DNA from: Vibrio pacinii DSM 19139
Lineage (GTDB): Bacteria > Pseudomonadota > Gammaproteobacteria > Enterobacterales > Vibrionaceae
Assembly (NCBI RefSeq): GCF_000711795.1
Contig: NZ_JONH01000001.1
Span: forward strand, 1-64,000
DNA length: 64,000 bases
Direction of reading: 5' to 3'
Under the pieces are notes generated by a model. The model did not search any database. It worked only from the letters and a program-made list of their open reading frames with translations, and was not told the origin of the DNA. Shown one piece after another: positions 54,192 through 64,000 of the stretch; position 1 is the stretch's first letter; the number at the start of each line of letters is the position of its first letter. Made by a program: the position numbers and the translations under genes.

Positions 54192-54497
54192 ATGATAATG
54201 AAAAAATACGATTCCTCGCACATCGAGTACAAAGGCGAAACTAACGGCGTACACAGTTGGATCGCACCAAGTGGTCAGCCATACTACTGGCACCCTGACT
54301 GGCTGCATATTGCTGAAGATGCCATGGGCTCTCACCCTAAGCAAGCGCTTGATGTCAGTGCTGGCGAAACGGCTAATGAAAAACACGCCGTTACCGCCAT
54401 TTTGTCTCATCTCAATCAGTGGGCAGCAGACAAACTAAATAAAAACCCAGACATTGAAGCGAATGCTGTCGAATCTCAACTCGATTTAAAAAAATAA
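54192..54497 (+). CDS. Conserved small protein of unknown function
   Basis: 101 residues from ATG 54192, with AGGGACAAG upstream; ATG 54198 is possible. No signal peptide or membrane segment. The first half is aromatic-rich (HSWIAPSGQPYYWHPDWLHIAEDAMG) and the second half is helical. I recognise no domain. It is divergent from the MocR regulator (about 180 bp between starts) and is a candidate target. A hairpin without T run (TCGCACACCT/AGGTGTGCGA, about 54506-54530) follows. Confidence 0.65.
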   Translation: MIMKKYDSSHIEYKGETNGVHSWIAPSGQPYYWHPDWLHIAEDAMGSHPKQALDVSAGETANEKHAVTAILSHLNQWAADKLNKNPDIEANAVESQLDLKK

Positions 54498-54701
54498 TTG
54501 CCTGTCGCACACCTCTTAAGGTGTGCGAACGCTACTTGCTTTGGCTTTATAGCTTTAGCACTTAAGTTGCAAAAACATATCAATAAATGCAATAAATCGA
54601 TACTATCAACGGTCTTGTATTGAGTAGATGGATGATTACTCGACTTTCTTTCTGCGTTGCTAACCTGAACTCGCAATGCATCATAGAATATAGGCTTCGA
54701 T

Positions 54702-56195
54702 ATGACACATTCCCCTTATAATGCACCATTAACTCTCAAACTCTATGTATTAGCTGGTGTGGTGTTTGGTATCTATGCTGGACGAGTGTGTCCAATGCTA
54801 GAAACCCTCTCTTTTACCCAATTGTTCAGCCACATTACCTTAACGTTTGGCGTGGTATTTTTAATACGTCACTTTCTACTCCGCGACCATAGTTTAGTGA
54901 CTCAACAGCGACAAGCCCGTTTAGACACGACATTGATGTTTTTTGCCAGTTTGATACTCGCCGCTTTCTACAACCTTCACTACGACTTCACCCTAGACAG
55001 TAATCTTAAAGTCCTGTTCGGTATGACCTTGTTTGGTTTCTTTACTGGCCTGCTTTTGCAACTCGACTCAAAAATCGCCACCTTTGATGGATTAGATAAA
55101 CAGCAGCGTGCGCAATTTGAACTCAGCGGCCAACGCCAATCGTTGGTAAAACAGATGATATTGCTGATCAGCCTGTTACTGTTCACTCTGACAACAATGT
55201 TAACCATGGTAGCAGTCAAAGACATTTTTTGGCTTGAGCACAATCCACAACGTATTCTAGATGGCAGTGGCAAGATAAGTGTCATTAAAGAGTTCCTTTA
55301 TATCGCCTTGGTGTTAGGGGGCTATGTCATCGCGATTATGGTCCAGTGGAGCAAATTAATGCATCGTGTTTTACTCTCTCACGAACGTTCTCTAATGGAA
55401 GTCACACAGGGCAACATTTCTAAGCGCCTGCCCATCTTTGAACATAATGAGTTGGGCTCGGTGGCGTCGTTAACAAACCAAATGCTCGACAGTCTTGAAT
55501 CCTCTCAAGATGAGGTAAAAACCACTCGAGATGTCGCTATTGTCAGCCTTTCTGCGCTCGCAGAATCAAGAGATAACGAAACCGGTGCGCATATCCTGCG
55601 TACACAGGAGTATGTCCGCGCTCTGGCAATGCACTTGTCTCAGTTTGAATGCTATAAAGACTTGCTCACTGACAACTATATTGAGCTACTTTATAAATCC
55701 GCCCCACTTCACGATGTGGGTAAAGTTGGTATCCCCGACAATATCTTACTCAAGCCAGGTAAACTGACTGACGAAGAGTTTGAAATCATGAAAGGACACC
55801 CTGAAATTGGTGCTAAGGCGTTATCCATGGCAGAAGGCCAGTTAGGGAGTAACTCTTTCTTACAGCTGGCCAAAGAAATTTCGCTTACTCACCATGAAAA
55901 GTGGGATGGTTCCGGTTATCCAAACCAGCTAAAAGAGCAAGAAATCCCACTTTCAGGACGATTGATGGCATTAGCAGATGTTTATGACGCACTCATCTCT
56001 GAACGCGTCTATAAAAAAGCGTTTAGCCACGATAAAGCCAAATCGATTATTTTGCAGGGCAACGGTAACCATTTCGACCCTCAAGTTGTCGAAGCCTTTT
56101 TAGCTATTGAACAGCAGTTCGTCGCCATTGCGGACAAATATCGCAGCATGGAAGCCAGTGAGAACGCATTAGAAGAAGGCGTCATGCCCAGCTAG
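54702..56195 (+). CDS. Membrane-bound HD-GYP protein (c-di-GMP phosphodiesterase-like)
   Basis: 497 residues. The N-terminus has about six membrane helices (first near 13-30, then 40-60, 72-90, 105-120, 150-172, 195-215), then a HAMP-like linker (LMEVTQGNISKRLPIFEHNELGSVASLTNQM), and an HD-GYP domain: ETGAHILRTQEY, APLHDVGKVGIPDNILLKPG, MKGHPEIGAKAL, HHEKWDGSGYP and ALADVYDALISERVYKK. It probably cleaves c-di-GMP in response to a membrane signal. It is a single gene with a terminator-like hairpin after it. Confidence 0.92.
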   Translation: MTHSPYNAPLTLKLYVLAGVVFGIYAGRVCPMLETLSFTQLFSHITLTFGVVFLIRHFLLRDHSLVTQQRQARLDTTLMFFASLILAAFYNLHYDFTLDSNLKVLFGMTLFGFFTGLLLQLDSKIATFDGLDKQQRAQFELSGQRQSLVKQMILLISLLLFTLTTMLTMVAVKDIFWLEHNPQRILDGSGKISVIKEFLYIALVLGGYVIAIMVQWSKLMHRVLLSHERSLMEVTQGNISKRLPIFEHNELGSVASLTNQMLDSLESSQDEVKTTRDVAIVSLSALAESRDNETGAHILRTQEYVRALAMHLSQFECYKDLLTDNYIELLYKSAPLHDVGKVGIPDNILLKPGKLTDEEFEIMKGHPEIGAKALSMAEGQLGSNSFLQLAKEISLTHHEKWDGSGYPNQLKEQEIPLSGRLMALADVYDALISERVYKKAFSHDKAKSIILQGNGNHFDPQVVEAFLAIEQQFVAIADKYRSMEASENALEEGVMPS

Positions 56196-56227
56196 TGTCT
56201 GATTAAAATAACATCATCAAGACAGAT

Positions 56228-56264
56228 AAAGTCTCGCTACTCGGTTTGATAGCGGGACTTTTTA
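56228..56264 (+). terminator. Terminator after the membrane HD-GYP gene
   Basis: AAAGTCTCGCTA and TAGCGGGACTTT pair with one wobble, followed by TTTATATAG. It lies about 35 bp past the stop. Confidence 0.78.
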
Positions 56265-56412
56265 TATAGAAATCCATGTTAAGAGAAGTGTGGCTATAAA
56301 ATGCTGCTATTTTTAGATTTTTCTTTGCTTTGCGGTTGTTTCGTTCATCTTAGAAAGGTATAAATAACCAAGTTATTTACTATCCTCCCTTCGATTAACA
56401 TGGATGACGATT

Positions 56413-57603
56413 ATGTTTGAAAAAGTAGTTGCTGCTCCGGCTGACCCTATCCTCGGCCTGACTGAAGAATTTAAAAAAGATCCGCGCGCAGAAAAAATCA
56501 ACCTTGGTGTTGGTATTTACAAAAATGAACAAGGTGAAACCCCCGTTCTTGCGACGGTGAAAAAAGCAGAAACGGCACTGGTAGAAACTGAGAAAACCAA
56601 GTCATACCTAACCATCGAAGGGACAGCCGAATACGGCCTCGCCGTACAAAAACTCCTGTTCGGTGCAGACGCTGAAATCGTCAGCGCCAAACGTGCTAAA
56701 ACAGCGCAAGCTCCAGGCGGTACAGGTGCGCTGCGCGTTGCAGGCGAATTCATCAAACGCCAACTTGGCGACGTGAAAATTTGGATCAGTAACCCAACGT
56801 GGGCAAACCACAACGGTGTCTTCACTGCTGCAGGCATCGAAACTGCGCAATACAGCTACTACAACGCAGACACTCAAGACAAAGATTTCTCGGCAATGCT
56901 CGCGGATCTCGATAAAGCGGCAGCAGGCGATATCGTTCTGTTGCACGGCTGCTGTCATAACCCTACGGGCATCGACCCAACCGCTGAAGAGTGGGAAACA
57001 TTAGCAAAACTGATCGCCGATAAAAAACTACTGCCACTTTTCGACTTCGCATACCAAGGCTTTGCTAAAGGTGTCGAAGAAGATGCCGCCGGTCTGCGTA
57101 TTTTCGCCAAGTACAATAAAGAGATTCTCGTCGCGAGTTCATTCTCGAAGAACTTTGGCCTCTACAATGAACGTGTGGGTGCATTTACCTTGGTGGCTGA
57201 GTCTGCTGACGTCGCAACGACCGCATTTTCACAAGTGAAAGCGATCATTCGTTCTATCTACTCAAACCCACCAGCACACGGCAGCGCTGTTGTTACTCAT
57301 ATCCTTAACAATCCAGCCTTGCGCGCTGAATGGGAACAGGAAGTGAAAGAGATGCGTGACCGTATTCAAGCGATGCGCGAACTCTTCGTTACGACGTTAA
57401 AAGAGCAAGGCGTTGACGCTGACTTTAGCTTTATTGAGCGCCAAAATGGCATGTTCTCTTTCTCTGGTCTAAGTAAAGAGCAGGTCAACCGCTTAAAAGA
57501 CGAATTTGCTATCTACATTGTCGGCTCGGGTCGCATCAGTGTTGCAGGCATGACGCGCAACAACATGCTACCACTATGTAAAGGCATTGCAGCCGTTCTT
57601 TAA
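56413..57603 (+). CDS. aspC: Aspartate/aromatic aminotransferase
   Basis: 396 residues from ATG 56413, the AspC length; ATG 56404 is in frame. The class I aminotransferase core is seen: GGTGALR (phosphate binding), [30 protein letters not shown], and the Schiff-base Lys in [16 protein letters not shown], with the C-terminal RISVAGM. It transaminates aspartate (and possibly aromatic amino acids) with 2-oxoglutarate. TyrB and AspC cannot be separated by eye. The convergent YfaZ-like gene shares its terminator. Confidence 0.93.
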   Translation: MFEKVVAAPADPILGLTEEFKKDPRAEKINLGVGIYKNEQGETPVLATVKKAETALVETEKTKSYLTIEGTAEYGLAVQKLLFGADAEIVSAKRAKTAQAPGGTGALRVAGEFIKRQLGDVKIWISNPTWANHNGVFTAAGIETAQYSYYNADTQDKDFSAMLADLDKAAAGDIVLLHGCCHNPTGIDPTAEEWETLAKLIADKKLLPLFDFAYQGFAKGVEEDAAGLRIFAKYNKEILVASSFSKNFGLYNERVGAFTLVAESADVATTAFSQVKAIIRSIYSNPPAHGSAVVTHILNNPALRAEWEQEVKEMRDRIQAMRELFVTTLKEQGVDADFSFIERQNGMFSFSGLSKEQVNRLKDEFAIYIVGSGRISVAGMTRNNMLPLCKGIAAVL

Positions 57604-57621
57604 TCGCGGCTGATTTAACTA

Positions 57622-57653
57622 AAAAGAGCCAGCAATTAATTGCTGGCTCTTTT
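57622..57653. terminator. Bidirectional terminator between aspC and the YfaZ-like gene
   Basis: AAAAGAGCCAGCAA, TTAA, TTGCTGGCTCTTTT: a perfect 14-bp palindromic stem with U tracts in both directions, serving the convergent genes ending at 57603 and 57670. Confidence 0.94.
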
Positions 57654-57669
57654 GGTTTCTATGCTGGGG

Positions 57670-58323
57670 CTAAAAAAGATAACGAAGTGATACTCCCCCT
57701 TCGTTAGTTGAAGCGTTACCATTAATTCGTGTCGTTTCAAAATCACCATCACGATGGGTATAAAATCCACCAACAGTAAAGCGTTCGGCAAATTGGTAAT
57801 CCGCCCTAAAATGGAAGACGTTTTCTTCAAGGAAATCGCTATGGTTGATTTCACCTTGCGCGGCAACCTCCCACTTTTCATTAATGGCATACTTCAATGC
57901 TAAGGTCGCACTCAGCACAAAGTCATTGTCGCTAAATAATTTCTGCTGAGTATCATCTTTAGTTTGTGTCGCCCACAAGTAACCTAACCTAGCCCCGACG
58001 ACCAGATCGAGTTTGTCAATAATAGGGTAGCGATAAGCCACACCTGGCAATAATGTGTATAGCTCAGTGGTGAAGCCTTCAGGATGAATGAAGCGTGCAC
58101 TGTAATCGAGTGTCACTAACACATTATCAGCGAGTAGATAATTGCCCCCCACCGCTAACGCCGTGACATTGTTATTCACACCTAAATTTTCATTAAGCGA
58201 ACCGGCACTTAAATCTGCATAGAGAAAATCATAATTGAGTTGATTTGTACCACCATTGGCAGTCGCCGATGCTGCGAAGGCGAGCAAAAATGGCGTGATA
58301 AAACGTGTGTACTTTACTTCCAT
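57670..58323 (-). CDS. YfaZ-family outer-membrane protein
   Basis: 217 residues from ATG 58323, with GAGGTTGTA upstream and a signal peptide (FITPFLLAFAASATA; cleavage about 22); ATG 58338 is in frame. The mature part alternates short strands with turn residues (LYADLSAGSLNENLG, VLVTLDYSARFIHP, VVGARLGYLWATQTK) and ends in a C-terminal Phe (LRYLF), typical of a beta-barrel assembled by the Bam machinery. It resembles YfaZ-type porin-like proteins. The transported solute, if any, is unknown. Confidence 0.85.
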   Translation of the reverse strand: MEVKYTRFITPFLLAFAASATANGGTNQLNYDFLYADLSAGSLNENLGVNNNVTALAVGGNYLLADNVLVTLDYSARFIHPEGFTTELYTLLPGVAYRYPIIDKLDLVVGARLGYLWATQTKDDTQQKLFSDNDFVLSATLALKYAINEKWEVAAQGEINHSDFLEENVFHFRADYQFAERFTVGGFYTHRDGDFETTRINGNASTNEGGVSLRYLF

Positions 58324-58449
58324 TACAACCTCGTACAATCCATATACCCTGATAAGAGTCAGGTAGTTATGTCATTTAATATAGATCATAAGCGCTGCAA
58401 GTTATTGCCCCACAGTTGAGAACTATGATCTGATCCGAGCAAAAATAAA

Positions 58450-58473
58450 AAAAGACCTCTTGCGAGATCTTTT
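58450..58473 (-). terminator. Terminator after the 156-residue protein
   Basis: AAAAGACCTC, TTGC, GAGATCTTTT: a stem with one mismatch, directly after the stop at 58478. On the minus strand it is followed by TTTTTATTTTT. Confidence 0.75.
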
Positions 58474-58477
58474 CAGT

Positions 58478-58951
58478 TTAAAAACGAATCATGAGCTCAT
58501 CTTGAGTCAGTGCCAGAATCGATACGCCAGATTTACGGCGCATCCGCTCTATTTGCTCATCCTCTAACTCGTAGGGCATCACCAACTTAAGCTCTTCCAC
58601 CCCTTCGAATTTTGCCAGTTCAAGCAGAGTGAGAATGTTGGACTCATCACTGCGATTCGCAGACAAGCTATTCATCGCCTGTTGCCACAAACGATCTTCA
58701 ACCGTTATCGACTCTTTAATGGTGTTTTTCCACGCCAAGCTAAAAATGGGTGCAAAAGTACTCATTGCCTCTAAAAACGTCCATTTTTTAGTGCATGAAG
58801 CGCCAAGAAAAGAAGTATAGTCAAAAACAACGCTTGTCTTGCCCAGATGTTCCATATCATCCCCCGTGTTAACGGCAACACAATGTACCCAATATCCAAG
58901 ATCCGCGTCCTTATGGCAATAGGATATAAAAGAATGGTCTTTTATACCCAT
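58478..58951 (-). CDS. Protein of unknown function
   Basis: 157 residues from ATG 58951; an in-frame start at 58993 is possible and both have weak ribosome sites. The N-terminal half is rich in aromatic residues and Cys (ISYCHKDADLGYWVHC, LGASCTKKWTF), and the C-terminal half has helix-strand patterns ending in QDELMIRF. No signal peptide or membrane segment. I recognise no family. It stands alone, flanked by a terminator downstream, in otherwise conserved chromosome. Confidence 0.62.
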   Translation of the reverse strand: MGIKDHSFISYCHKDADLGYWVHCVAVNTGDDMEHLGKTSVVFDYTSFLGASCTKKWTFLEAMSTFAPIFSLAWKNTIKESITVEDRLWQQAMNSLSANRSDESNILTLLELAKFEGVEELKLVMPYELEDEQIERMRRKSGVSILALTQDELMIRF

Positions 58952-59066
58952 TCTTTGTTTGAAAAAGCTATATAAAACGCCATAAAGTAACAATCTATGT
59001 ACATCTCAGAGATATAAGTAACCGGTTGCGTAATATTTTGTTTATCGAATAATATCCCTGTACACA

Positions 59067-61412
59067 TCAGCGGATGTCGATCACTTTGCTGGCTTTTTTA
59101 AACTGAATTCGCCAACCTGGCCACTTGGGTAACTCCCAGCGTTTAGGGTAGCCTTTTCTCAGCCCGTCGCGATAAACCACCTGAACCAACTTCTTATCCA
59201 TGTGGTAATCAACATCTAAGTTCAGATCACCGAGCAACAGCTCAAACGGGTAACTTTGGGCAAACTCGGCATACTCCCAGTCAGGAATACCGTTAAACGC
59301 AAAATCTTGTGGCTCAAACAGCGCCAACTCTTCGATATCACTAATTTCAAGCAACGAGAGTTGTTGTGTAAACCAAGTTTCAAACGTCAGCTCGCAAGCT
59401 TCTTGTGGTGTCTCACTCAATCCTAAACCAAGATAGAGTTTCCAATGCTCTATTTCTTGGCCGCGCTGTTTGGCAAAGCCTGGAAATTGTTCGTTAGCCA
59501 GCACCGCTTGTACAATGGGGGTGACCGCCAACTCTCCTTTGGCTTCTTGTTGGCAAGTAGCAATCACCCTACCGGCATAATATAACTCACTCTCTACCCA
59601 GATCTTATCATCTTGATGGATCACATCGCCTTGCCGCCACTCACCGATGGCCAAATGTTGCAGTTGACTGAAAGCTAAGGGGACGGTGATAGTGGCAAGG
59701 TTCAGAGTCTGTTTAACGCCACGACCCGGCACACTGTGAGTATCTAACACCAACACCGCTTCTTGGTCCGATTTCAGTCGGCTTTCTCTAGCTAACAGCA
59801 CCTCCATTTCACCGTTACCAAACGCTTCGCGACGCTTTTCACGGCGGACAAAAACCAATTCAGGGTGCAACTTTGCAATCGCTTCACTCAAGTGCGCATG
59901 CTGATAGCGAGAAGCAACACTCAACTGAGGTAACTCAAACGCCGCTCTCATTTGCTGCGAAAGTAAACGCGCTTCTTTTAGCACCTCTTGGTCAACAGTG
60001 AGTGCTGAAAACGTTTGACCACGCAGCAAGGCAATTGCTAGTTGTGCATCACAGCCCAATGGCTCTTGCTGATCCAATTGTTGGCGTTGTTGTTGATCAT
60101 TATTGAGTCGGTATAACGTCGCTGGCGTGGCTAGCACCGCCGTTAAATCAACCATGGCCTCTTGCAGTGCCTTAGTTGGCATGCGAGTGGTTAAGTCGGC
60201 GTAAAGCGCATCAATGGGCAGTGGATAAAGGCGCTGGCCGTGCTCGGTTGCTAAGCCGTGTGGGTCAATCGCCCCCATTACGGTTAATATATGCTGCGCT
60301 TGCAAAAGTGACTTTGCCGGTAGTGGTTCAAGAAATTCGAGTTGATCCAATGAGTAACCACAACAAGCCGACGCCAACATCGCCTCAGTGAGCGCTTCAC
60401 GGTGTAACTCAGGTGGTGTTGATTCTGATAACGCTGCAAATTCACCATATAAACGGATACAGACGCCGTTCATCACTCGTCCTGCGCGGCCGCAACGCTG
60501 CTTAGCACTGGCTTTAGAGATGGACTTGAGACTTAGTGTTGTTCTTCCGTTGCGTTGCTCGGTTCTTCGTTCTAACCCAGAGTCAATCACCAGACTTATA
60601 TTAGCAATGGTTAACGAGGTCTCTGCCACATTGGTGGCCAGTACCACTTTTTTATACTCTTGTTGGTTGAGTGCGATTTCACGTTGCTGATCGGTAATTG
60701 ATGCATGCAACGGAACGGCGACTATCTCTTTTATTGCTGCCAGTCGGCTCATGCACTGATTTATTTCTTTTTTCCCGGGCAGAAAGACCAAAATATCGCC
60801 AGGAGTATGCAGACTATTTTCAACTTCACCAACAACCCGTTGGTCTAAAGAACGGCTATCCGGTAACTGCTTGGTATCTTTTGCCCGATAGCCAATTTCA
60901 ACGTCGAATTGGCGCCCCGGCGCTTGCAAACGCGACGCGCCAATGTAGTGAGCGAGCTTTTCACCTTCAATCGTCGCTGAGGTAATGATCAATCGATGTG
61001 ACGAGCGCCCTTTTAACAGCGCGACTATTAGGTCGGTATCCCAACGTCGTTCATGAAATTCATCCACAATGACATGACTAAATTCTGCCAAACGGTTTTC
61101 GGCATACCAACGTAAAGCAACCCCAGGAGTAACAAAGACAACTTGGGTGTGCTCATCACAGCAGTTGTCGAGTTTTATCGCGTAGCCTATCGACTTGCCT
61201 ATTGGTTGACCTGATTGCTGCGCCAGAAACTGTGCCAATGAAGTACAAGCAATCCGTCTTGGTTCGATAACCAACACTCTGCCTTTTTCAGCAGCCCATA
61301 ACGGCAGACGTGTCGATTTTCCCGATCCAGTTTCCGCTTCGATGATTAAATCATCATCAGTAATGAGTTGGTCAAATTGAGGCTTGAGAATATCGATCGG
61401 TAAAGGTGTCAT
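59067..61412 (-). CDS. DEAH-box ATP-dependent helicase (HrpB-like)
   Basis: 781 residues. The DExH helicase core is complete: ETGSGKSTRLP (Walker A), DEFHERR (motif II), TSATIEGE (motif III), a helicase C domain with LVFLPG-like VFLPGKKEI, ATNVAETSLTI and QRCGRAGR (motif VI), then HA2/OB-like domains and a C-terminal region ending WRIQFKK. Length is slightly below E. coli HrpB. It probably remodels RNA or RNA-protein complexes. It diverges from maeA with about 155 bp between. Confidence 0.9.
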   Translation of the reverse strand: MTPLPIDILKPQFDQLITDDDLIIEAETGSGKSTRLPLWAAEKGRVLVIEPRRIACTSLAQFLAQQSGQPIGKSIGYAIKLDNCCDEHTQVVFVTPGVALRWYAENRLAEFSHVIVDEFHERRWDTDLIVALLKGRSSHRLIITSATIEGEKLAHYIGASRLQAPGRQFDVEIGYRAKDTKQLPDSRSLDQRVVGEVENSLHTPGDILVFLPGKKEINQCMSRLAAIKEIVAVPLHASITDQQREIALNQQEYKKVVLATNVAETSLTIANISLVIDSGLERRTEQRNGRTTLSLKSISKASAKQRCGRAGRVMNGVCIRLYGEFAALSESTPPELHREALTEAMLASACCGYSLDQLEFLEPLPAKSLLQAQHILTVMGAIDPHGLATEHGQRLYPLPIDALYADLTTRMPTKALQEAMVDLTAVLATPATLYRLNNDQQQRQQLDQQEPLGCDAQLAIALLRGQTFSALTVDQEVLKEARLLSQQMRAAFELPQLSVASRYQHAHLSEAIAKLHPELVFVRREKRREAFGNGEMEVLLARESRLKSDQEAVLVLDTHSVPGRGVKQTLNLATITVPLAFSQLQHLAIGEWRQGDVIHQDDKIWVESELYYAGRVIATCQQEAKGELAVTPIVQAVLANEQFPGFAKQRGQEIEHWKLYLGLGLSETPQEACELTFETWFTQQLSLLEISDIEELALFEPQDFAFNGIPDWEYAEFAQSYPFELLLGDLNLDVDYHMDKKLVQVVYRDGLRKGYPKRWELPKWPGWRIQFKKASKVIDIR

Positions 61413-61567
61413 GACAAATACGCAGATTGAGTTGAAGCGGCAAATTATATACGCAAAGTTTGTTAAAATGGAGGAATATTCAGTTTACAATACGACTACG
61501 AATCCCTATCATTTTTAGGTTCCTGTTCCCGATGGTCTGTTGACCGAAACCCTACTATAGGCATGTA

Positions 61568-63256
61568 ATGAATAACGATAAACGCCCTTTATATATCCCA
61601 TATGCAGGCCCAGCACTTCTGAGTACACCTCTGCTCAACAAAGGCAGCGCATTCTCCGCACAAGAGAGAAGCTCTTTTAACCTTGAAGGTCTGCTACCAG
61701 AAAATACTGAAACGATTCAGGAACAGGTAGAACGTGCTTATTTGCAATATCGTAACTTTGAAAACGATATGGACAAGCATATTTACCTGCGCAATATTCA
61801 AGACACAAACGAAACTCTGTTTTACCGTTTAGTGCAAAATCATATTTCTGAGATGATGCCAATTATCTATACGCCAACGGTTGGCGCGGCATGTGAAAAT
61901 TTCTCTAACATCTATCGTCGTGGCCGTGGTCTGTTTGTCTCTTACGCCAACCGAGATCGCATCGATGATATCCTCAACAATGCCTCGAACCACAACGTTA
62001 AAGTCATCGTGGTCACTGACGGCGAACGTATTTTGGGCCTTGGCGACCAAGGAATCGGTGGTATGGGTATCCCTATTGGTAAGCTTGCTCTCTATACTGC
62101 CTGTGGTGGTATCAGCCCTGCTTATACCTTGCCTATCGTTCTTGATGTGGGAACCAACAACCCGCAGCGTCTGGCTGACCCAATGTACATGGGCTGGCGT
62201 CATCCGCGCATTACTGGCACAGAATACGATGCCTTCGTCGAAGAGTTCATGCAAGCCGTTCAACGTCGTTGGCCAGAGGCGCTGATCCAATTCGAAGACT
62301 TCGCACAAAAGAACGCGATGCCACTACTTGAGCGCTATAAAGACCGCGTTTGTTGCTTTAACGATGACATTCAGGGCACCGCCGCTGTTACTGTTGGTTC
62401 GCTACTGGCTGCATGTCAGGCGGCAGGCAGTAAATTATCACAGCAACGCGTCGCCTTCCTTGGTGCAGGTTCAGCTGGTTGCGGCATTGCAGAAGCGATC
62501 ATTGCACAAATGGTGTCTGAGGGTATTAGTGATGCCAAAGCTCGCTCACAAGTCTTTATGGTCGATCGTTGGGGCTTACTGCAAGAGGGCATGCCTAACC
62601 TACTCGACTTCCAACAACGCTTGGTACAAAAGCACAAAAATACCGCCGATTGGCAAGCAGAAAGCAATGGGTTTTCACTGCTTGATGTGATGCGCAATGC
62701 CAAGCCAACCGTGCTAGTGGGCGTTTCTGGTGCGCCAGGTCTGTTTAGCGAAGAAGTAATCAAAGAGATGCACGCTCACTGCGCGCGCCCTATTATCTTC
62801 CCATTGTCAAACCCGACCAGCCGAGTAGAAGCCACCCCGAATGACATCATACGTTGGACTAACGGTGAGGCCTTGGTTGCCACAGGCAGTCCGTTTGATC
62901 CAGTCACTCATGATGGTAAGACCTACGCCATTGCCCAATGTAATAACAGCTATATCTTCCCGGGCATTGGTTTGGGCGTTCTGGCCGTACAAGCAAAACG
63001 CGTGACAGATGAAATGCTGATGGAATCGAGCCGCGCACTAGCGACCTGCTCTCCGCTGGCGATCAATGGTCAAGGCCCACTGTTACCGCCACTTGAAGCG
63101 ATTCATTCTGTCTCGAAGAAAATCGCCTTCGCTGTCGCCAAAAAAGCGATTGAGCAAGGTGTGGCGCTTGAGATAACTGACGAAGCTCTCGAAGAGGCCA
63201 TCGACGCCTCTTTCTGGCAGCCAGTGTATCGCCGTTACAAACGCACAGCGTTCTAA
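61568..63256 (+). CDS. maeA: NAD-dependent malic enzyme
   Basis: 562 residues, as in E. coli MaeA. Diagnostic segments include [62 protein letters not shown] (NAD-binding loop) and PLSNPTSR..., ATGSPF. It oxidatively decarboxylates malate to pyruvate. It is followed by a strong terminator. It diverges from the helicase gene. Confidence 0.95.
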   Translation: MNNDKRPLYIPYAGPALLSTPLLNKGSAFSAQERSSFNLEGLLPENTETIQEQVERAYLQYRNFENDMDKHIYLRNIQDTNETLFYRLVQNHISEMMPIIYTPTVGAACENFSNIYRRGRGLFVSYANRDRIDDILNNASNHNVKVIVVTDGERILGLGDQGIGGMGIPIGKLALYTACGGISPAYTLPIVLDVGTNNPQRLADPMYMGWRHPRITGTEYDAFVEEFMQAVQRRWPEALIQFEDFAQKNAMPLLERYKDRVCCFNDDIQGTAAVTVGSLLAACQAAGSKLSQQRVAFLGAGSAGCGIAEAIIAQMVSEGISDAKARSQVFMVDRWGLLQEGMPNLLDFQQRLVQKHKNTADWQAESNGFSLLDVMRNAKPTVLVGVSGAPGLFSEEVIKEMHAHCARPIIFPLSNPTSRVEATPNDIIRWTNGEALVATGSPFDPVTHDGKTYAIAQCNNSYIFPGIGLGVLAVQAKRVTDEMLMESSRALATCSPLAINGQGPLLPPLEAIHSVSKKIAFAVAKKAIEQGVALEITDEALEEAIDASFWQPVYRRYKRTAF

Positions 63257-63262
63257 TCCATT

Positions 63263-63290
63263 AAAACCCAGCAACTGCTGGGTTTTTTCT
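63263..63290 (+). terminator. Terminator of maeA
   Basis: AAAACCCAGC, AACT, GCTGGGTTTT followed by TTCTTT. It lies directly after the stop codon. Confidence 0.92.
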
Positions 63291-63366
63291 TTATGATTTA
63301 CTCTAGACAGCGGCGCACTACTTCATGATATCCTTGGGCTGTTTTCAGTTAACTCTTTAATCAATA

Positions 63367-63687
63367 ATGGAATATTTACATATACTCGGGCGCTATTTGC
63401 TGCCTTATCTGAGTGAAATCTCTACGGCATTGATTGCTTGTACGTTAGTGATGGCAGGCGGTGAAATCAATACCATGGTCAGAAGATGGCTGAGAAACTA
63501 CAACTTCGTGCTCAGAACGATCGCGTTTGTCTTGATCAACGCGTTTGGTTACGGCTTAATCATCATTAAAGCAACGCCCTATTTAACTCGGACACTACGA
63601 TCATTGGACAGCGGTGTAATGTTCTCTATCGTGCTGACATGTTTTATTATCATCGGTCTTTGGGCGCAAAGGAATCGACAAATCTAG
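63367..63687 (+). CDS. DUF3392 family membrane protein
   Basis: 106 residues with three hydrophobic segments (about 15-30, 46-66 and 82-98) and an N-terminal amphipathic stretch, matching the DUF3392 family of Vibrio and relatives. Function is unknown. Its stop TAG shares a base with the GTG start of sanA (TAGTG), so the two are coupled. Confidence 0.85.
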   Translation: MEYLHILGRYLLPYLSEISTALIACTLVMAGGEINTMVRRWLRNYNFVLRTIAFVLINAFGYGLIIIKATPYLTRTLRSLDSGVMFSIVLTCFIIIGLWAQRNRQI

Positions 63688-64000
63688 TGCGAAAATTATT
63701 CCATCGAGAGACACAATCACAGACTTGGCTTAAACGGCTAATCAAGTTGTTCATCTGGCTATTCGTTAGCCTACTGTTGATCGCGGTAACGCTATTTAGC
63801 GTTGATCGGTGGGTCTCTGTTCAAGCACGTGAACAGTTGTTTTCGCAAATGGATCAGGTTGATTCTTTCAATGTTGCTGTGGTTTTGGGCACCAGCAAAT
63901 ACCTTGGTAAAATCCTCAACGAATACTACACCCATCGTATTGAGGCGGCTATCGCACTCTATCAACAGGGCAAAGTCAGTCATTTTCTACTCAGTGGTGA
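63687..64000 (+). CDS. sanA: SanA/YdcF-like (DUF218) inner-membrane protein, 3' end outside window
   Basis: 104 codons from GTG 63687, which overlaps the DUF3392 stop. A single membrane helix near residues 20-42 (LIKLFIWLFVSLLLIAVTLF) is followed by the start of a DUF218 domain: VAVVLGTSKYLGK, then HRIEAAIALYQQGKVSHFLLSGD, as in E. coli SanA, which affects vancomycin sensitivity. The rest lies beyond the window. Confidence 0.87.
   Translation, partial: MRKLFHRETQSQTWLKRLIKLFIWLFVSLLLIAVTLFSVDRWVSVQAREQLFSQMDQVDSFNVAVVLGTSKYLGKILNEYYTHRIEAAIALYQQGKVSHFLLSG

Noticed and set aside
1..64000. tRNA or rRNA genes
   Set aside because: No cloverleaf-like sequence or rRNA segment was recognised; a covariance-model search would be needed for certainty.

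Overview
The window is chromosomal DNA from a marine gamma-proteobacterium, almost certainly the genus Vibrio. Gene content and order match the Vibrio large chromosome (ldtD-mepK-gloC; imelysin cluster beside ribA; ycjX-ycjF-tyrR-rimJ; fumarase/pabB; sdaC-sdaA; queD; asnS; aspC; maeA). Most calls rest on motifs, domain order, length and gene order read by eye. No tRNA, rRNA, CRISPR array or replication origin was seen.

Positions 1-6350 are accessory DNA. They hold the 3' end of an IS21-type istB with its terminal repeats, a secreted protein of unknown function, a frameshifted GIY-YIG gene, a tyrosine recombinase beside a cluster of ~45-bp direct repeats, a remnant that looks like the C-terminus of a toxin followed by a possible immunity membrane protein, and a translationally coupled xis-int pair. 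From 6839 onward the region becomes ordinary chromosome.

Positions 6800-21550 carry signalling and uptake genes: an amino-acid-type dCache chemoreceptor divergent from a PLP-dependent decarboxylase; a protein with two HD domains (one HD-GYP); a small gene under two perfect LexA boxes; a patatin-like hydrolase and a 2-oxoglutarate oxygenase; a NarL-type two-component system; and a TRAP transporter whose binding protein resembles 2-oxoacid binders, with TACGTA palindromes upstream. A lysine/alanine-rich basic protein follows.

Positions 21700-31600 carry DUF2982, the gloC-mepK-ldtD cell-wall block, a four-gene imelysin/dihaem-oxidoreductase iron cluster with Fur-like sites, ribA, and a 55-codon gene with its own terminator. 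Positions 31900-43600 carry DUF2947, rimJ-tyrR, ycjF-ycjX, class I fumarase, pabB, an H-NOX/hybrid-kinase pair and a Nudix CoA pyrophosphatase. Positions 43800-64000 carry the serine uptake/deamination pair, tyrP, queD, a chemoreceptor with a periplasmic CxxCH haem motif, asnS, a MocR-type regulator, a membrane HD-GYP protein, aspC, a YfaZ-like outer-membrane protein, an HrpB-like helicase, maeA, DUF3392 and the start of sanA.

The points most worth a second look are the dual-LexA-box small gene, the CxxCH chemoreceptor, the palindromes and terminator organisation of the TRAP/two-component locus, the repeat cluster and terminator around the first recombinase, and the toxin-remnant/immunity pair.
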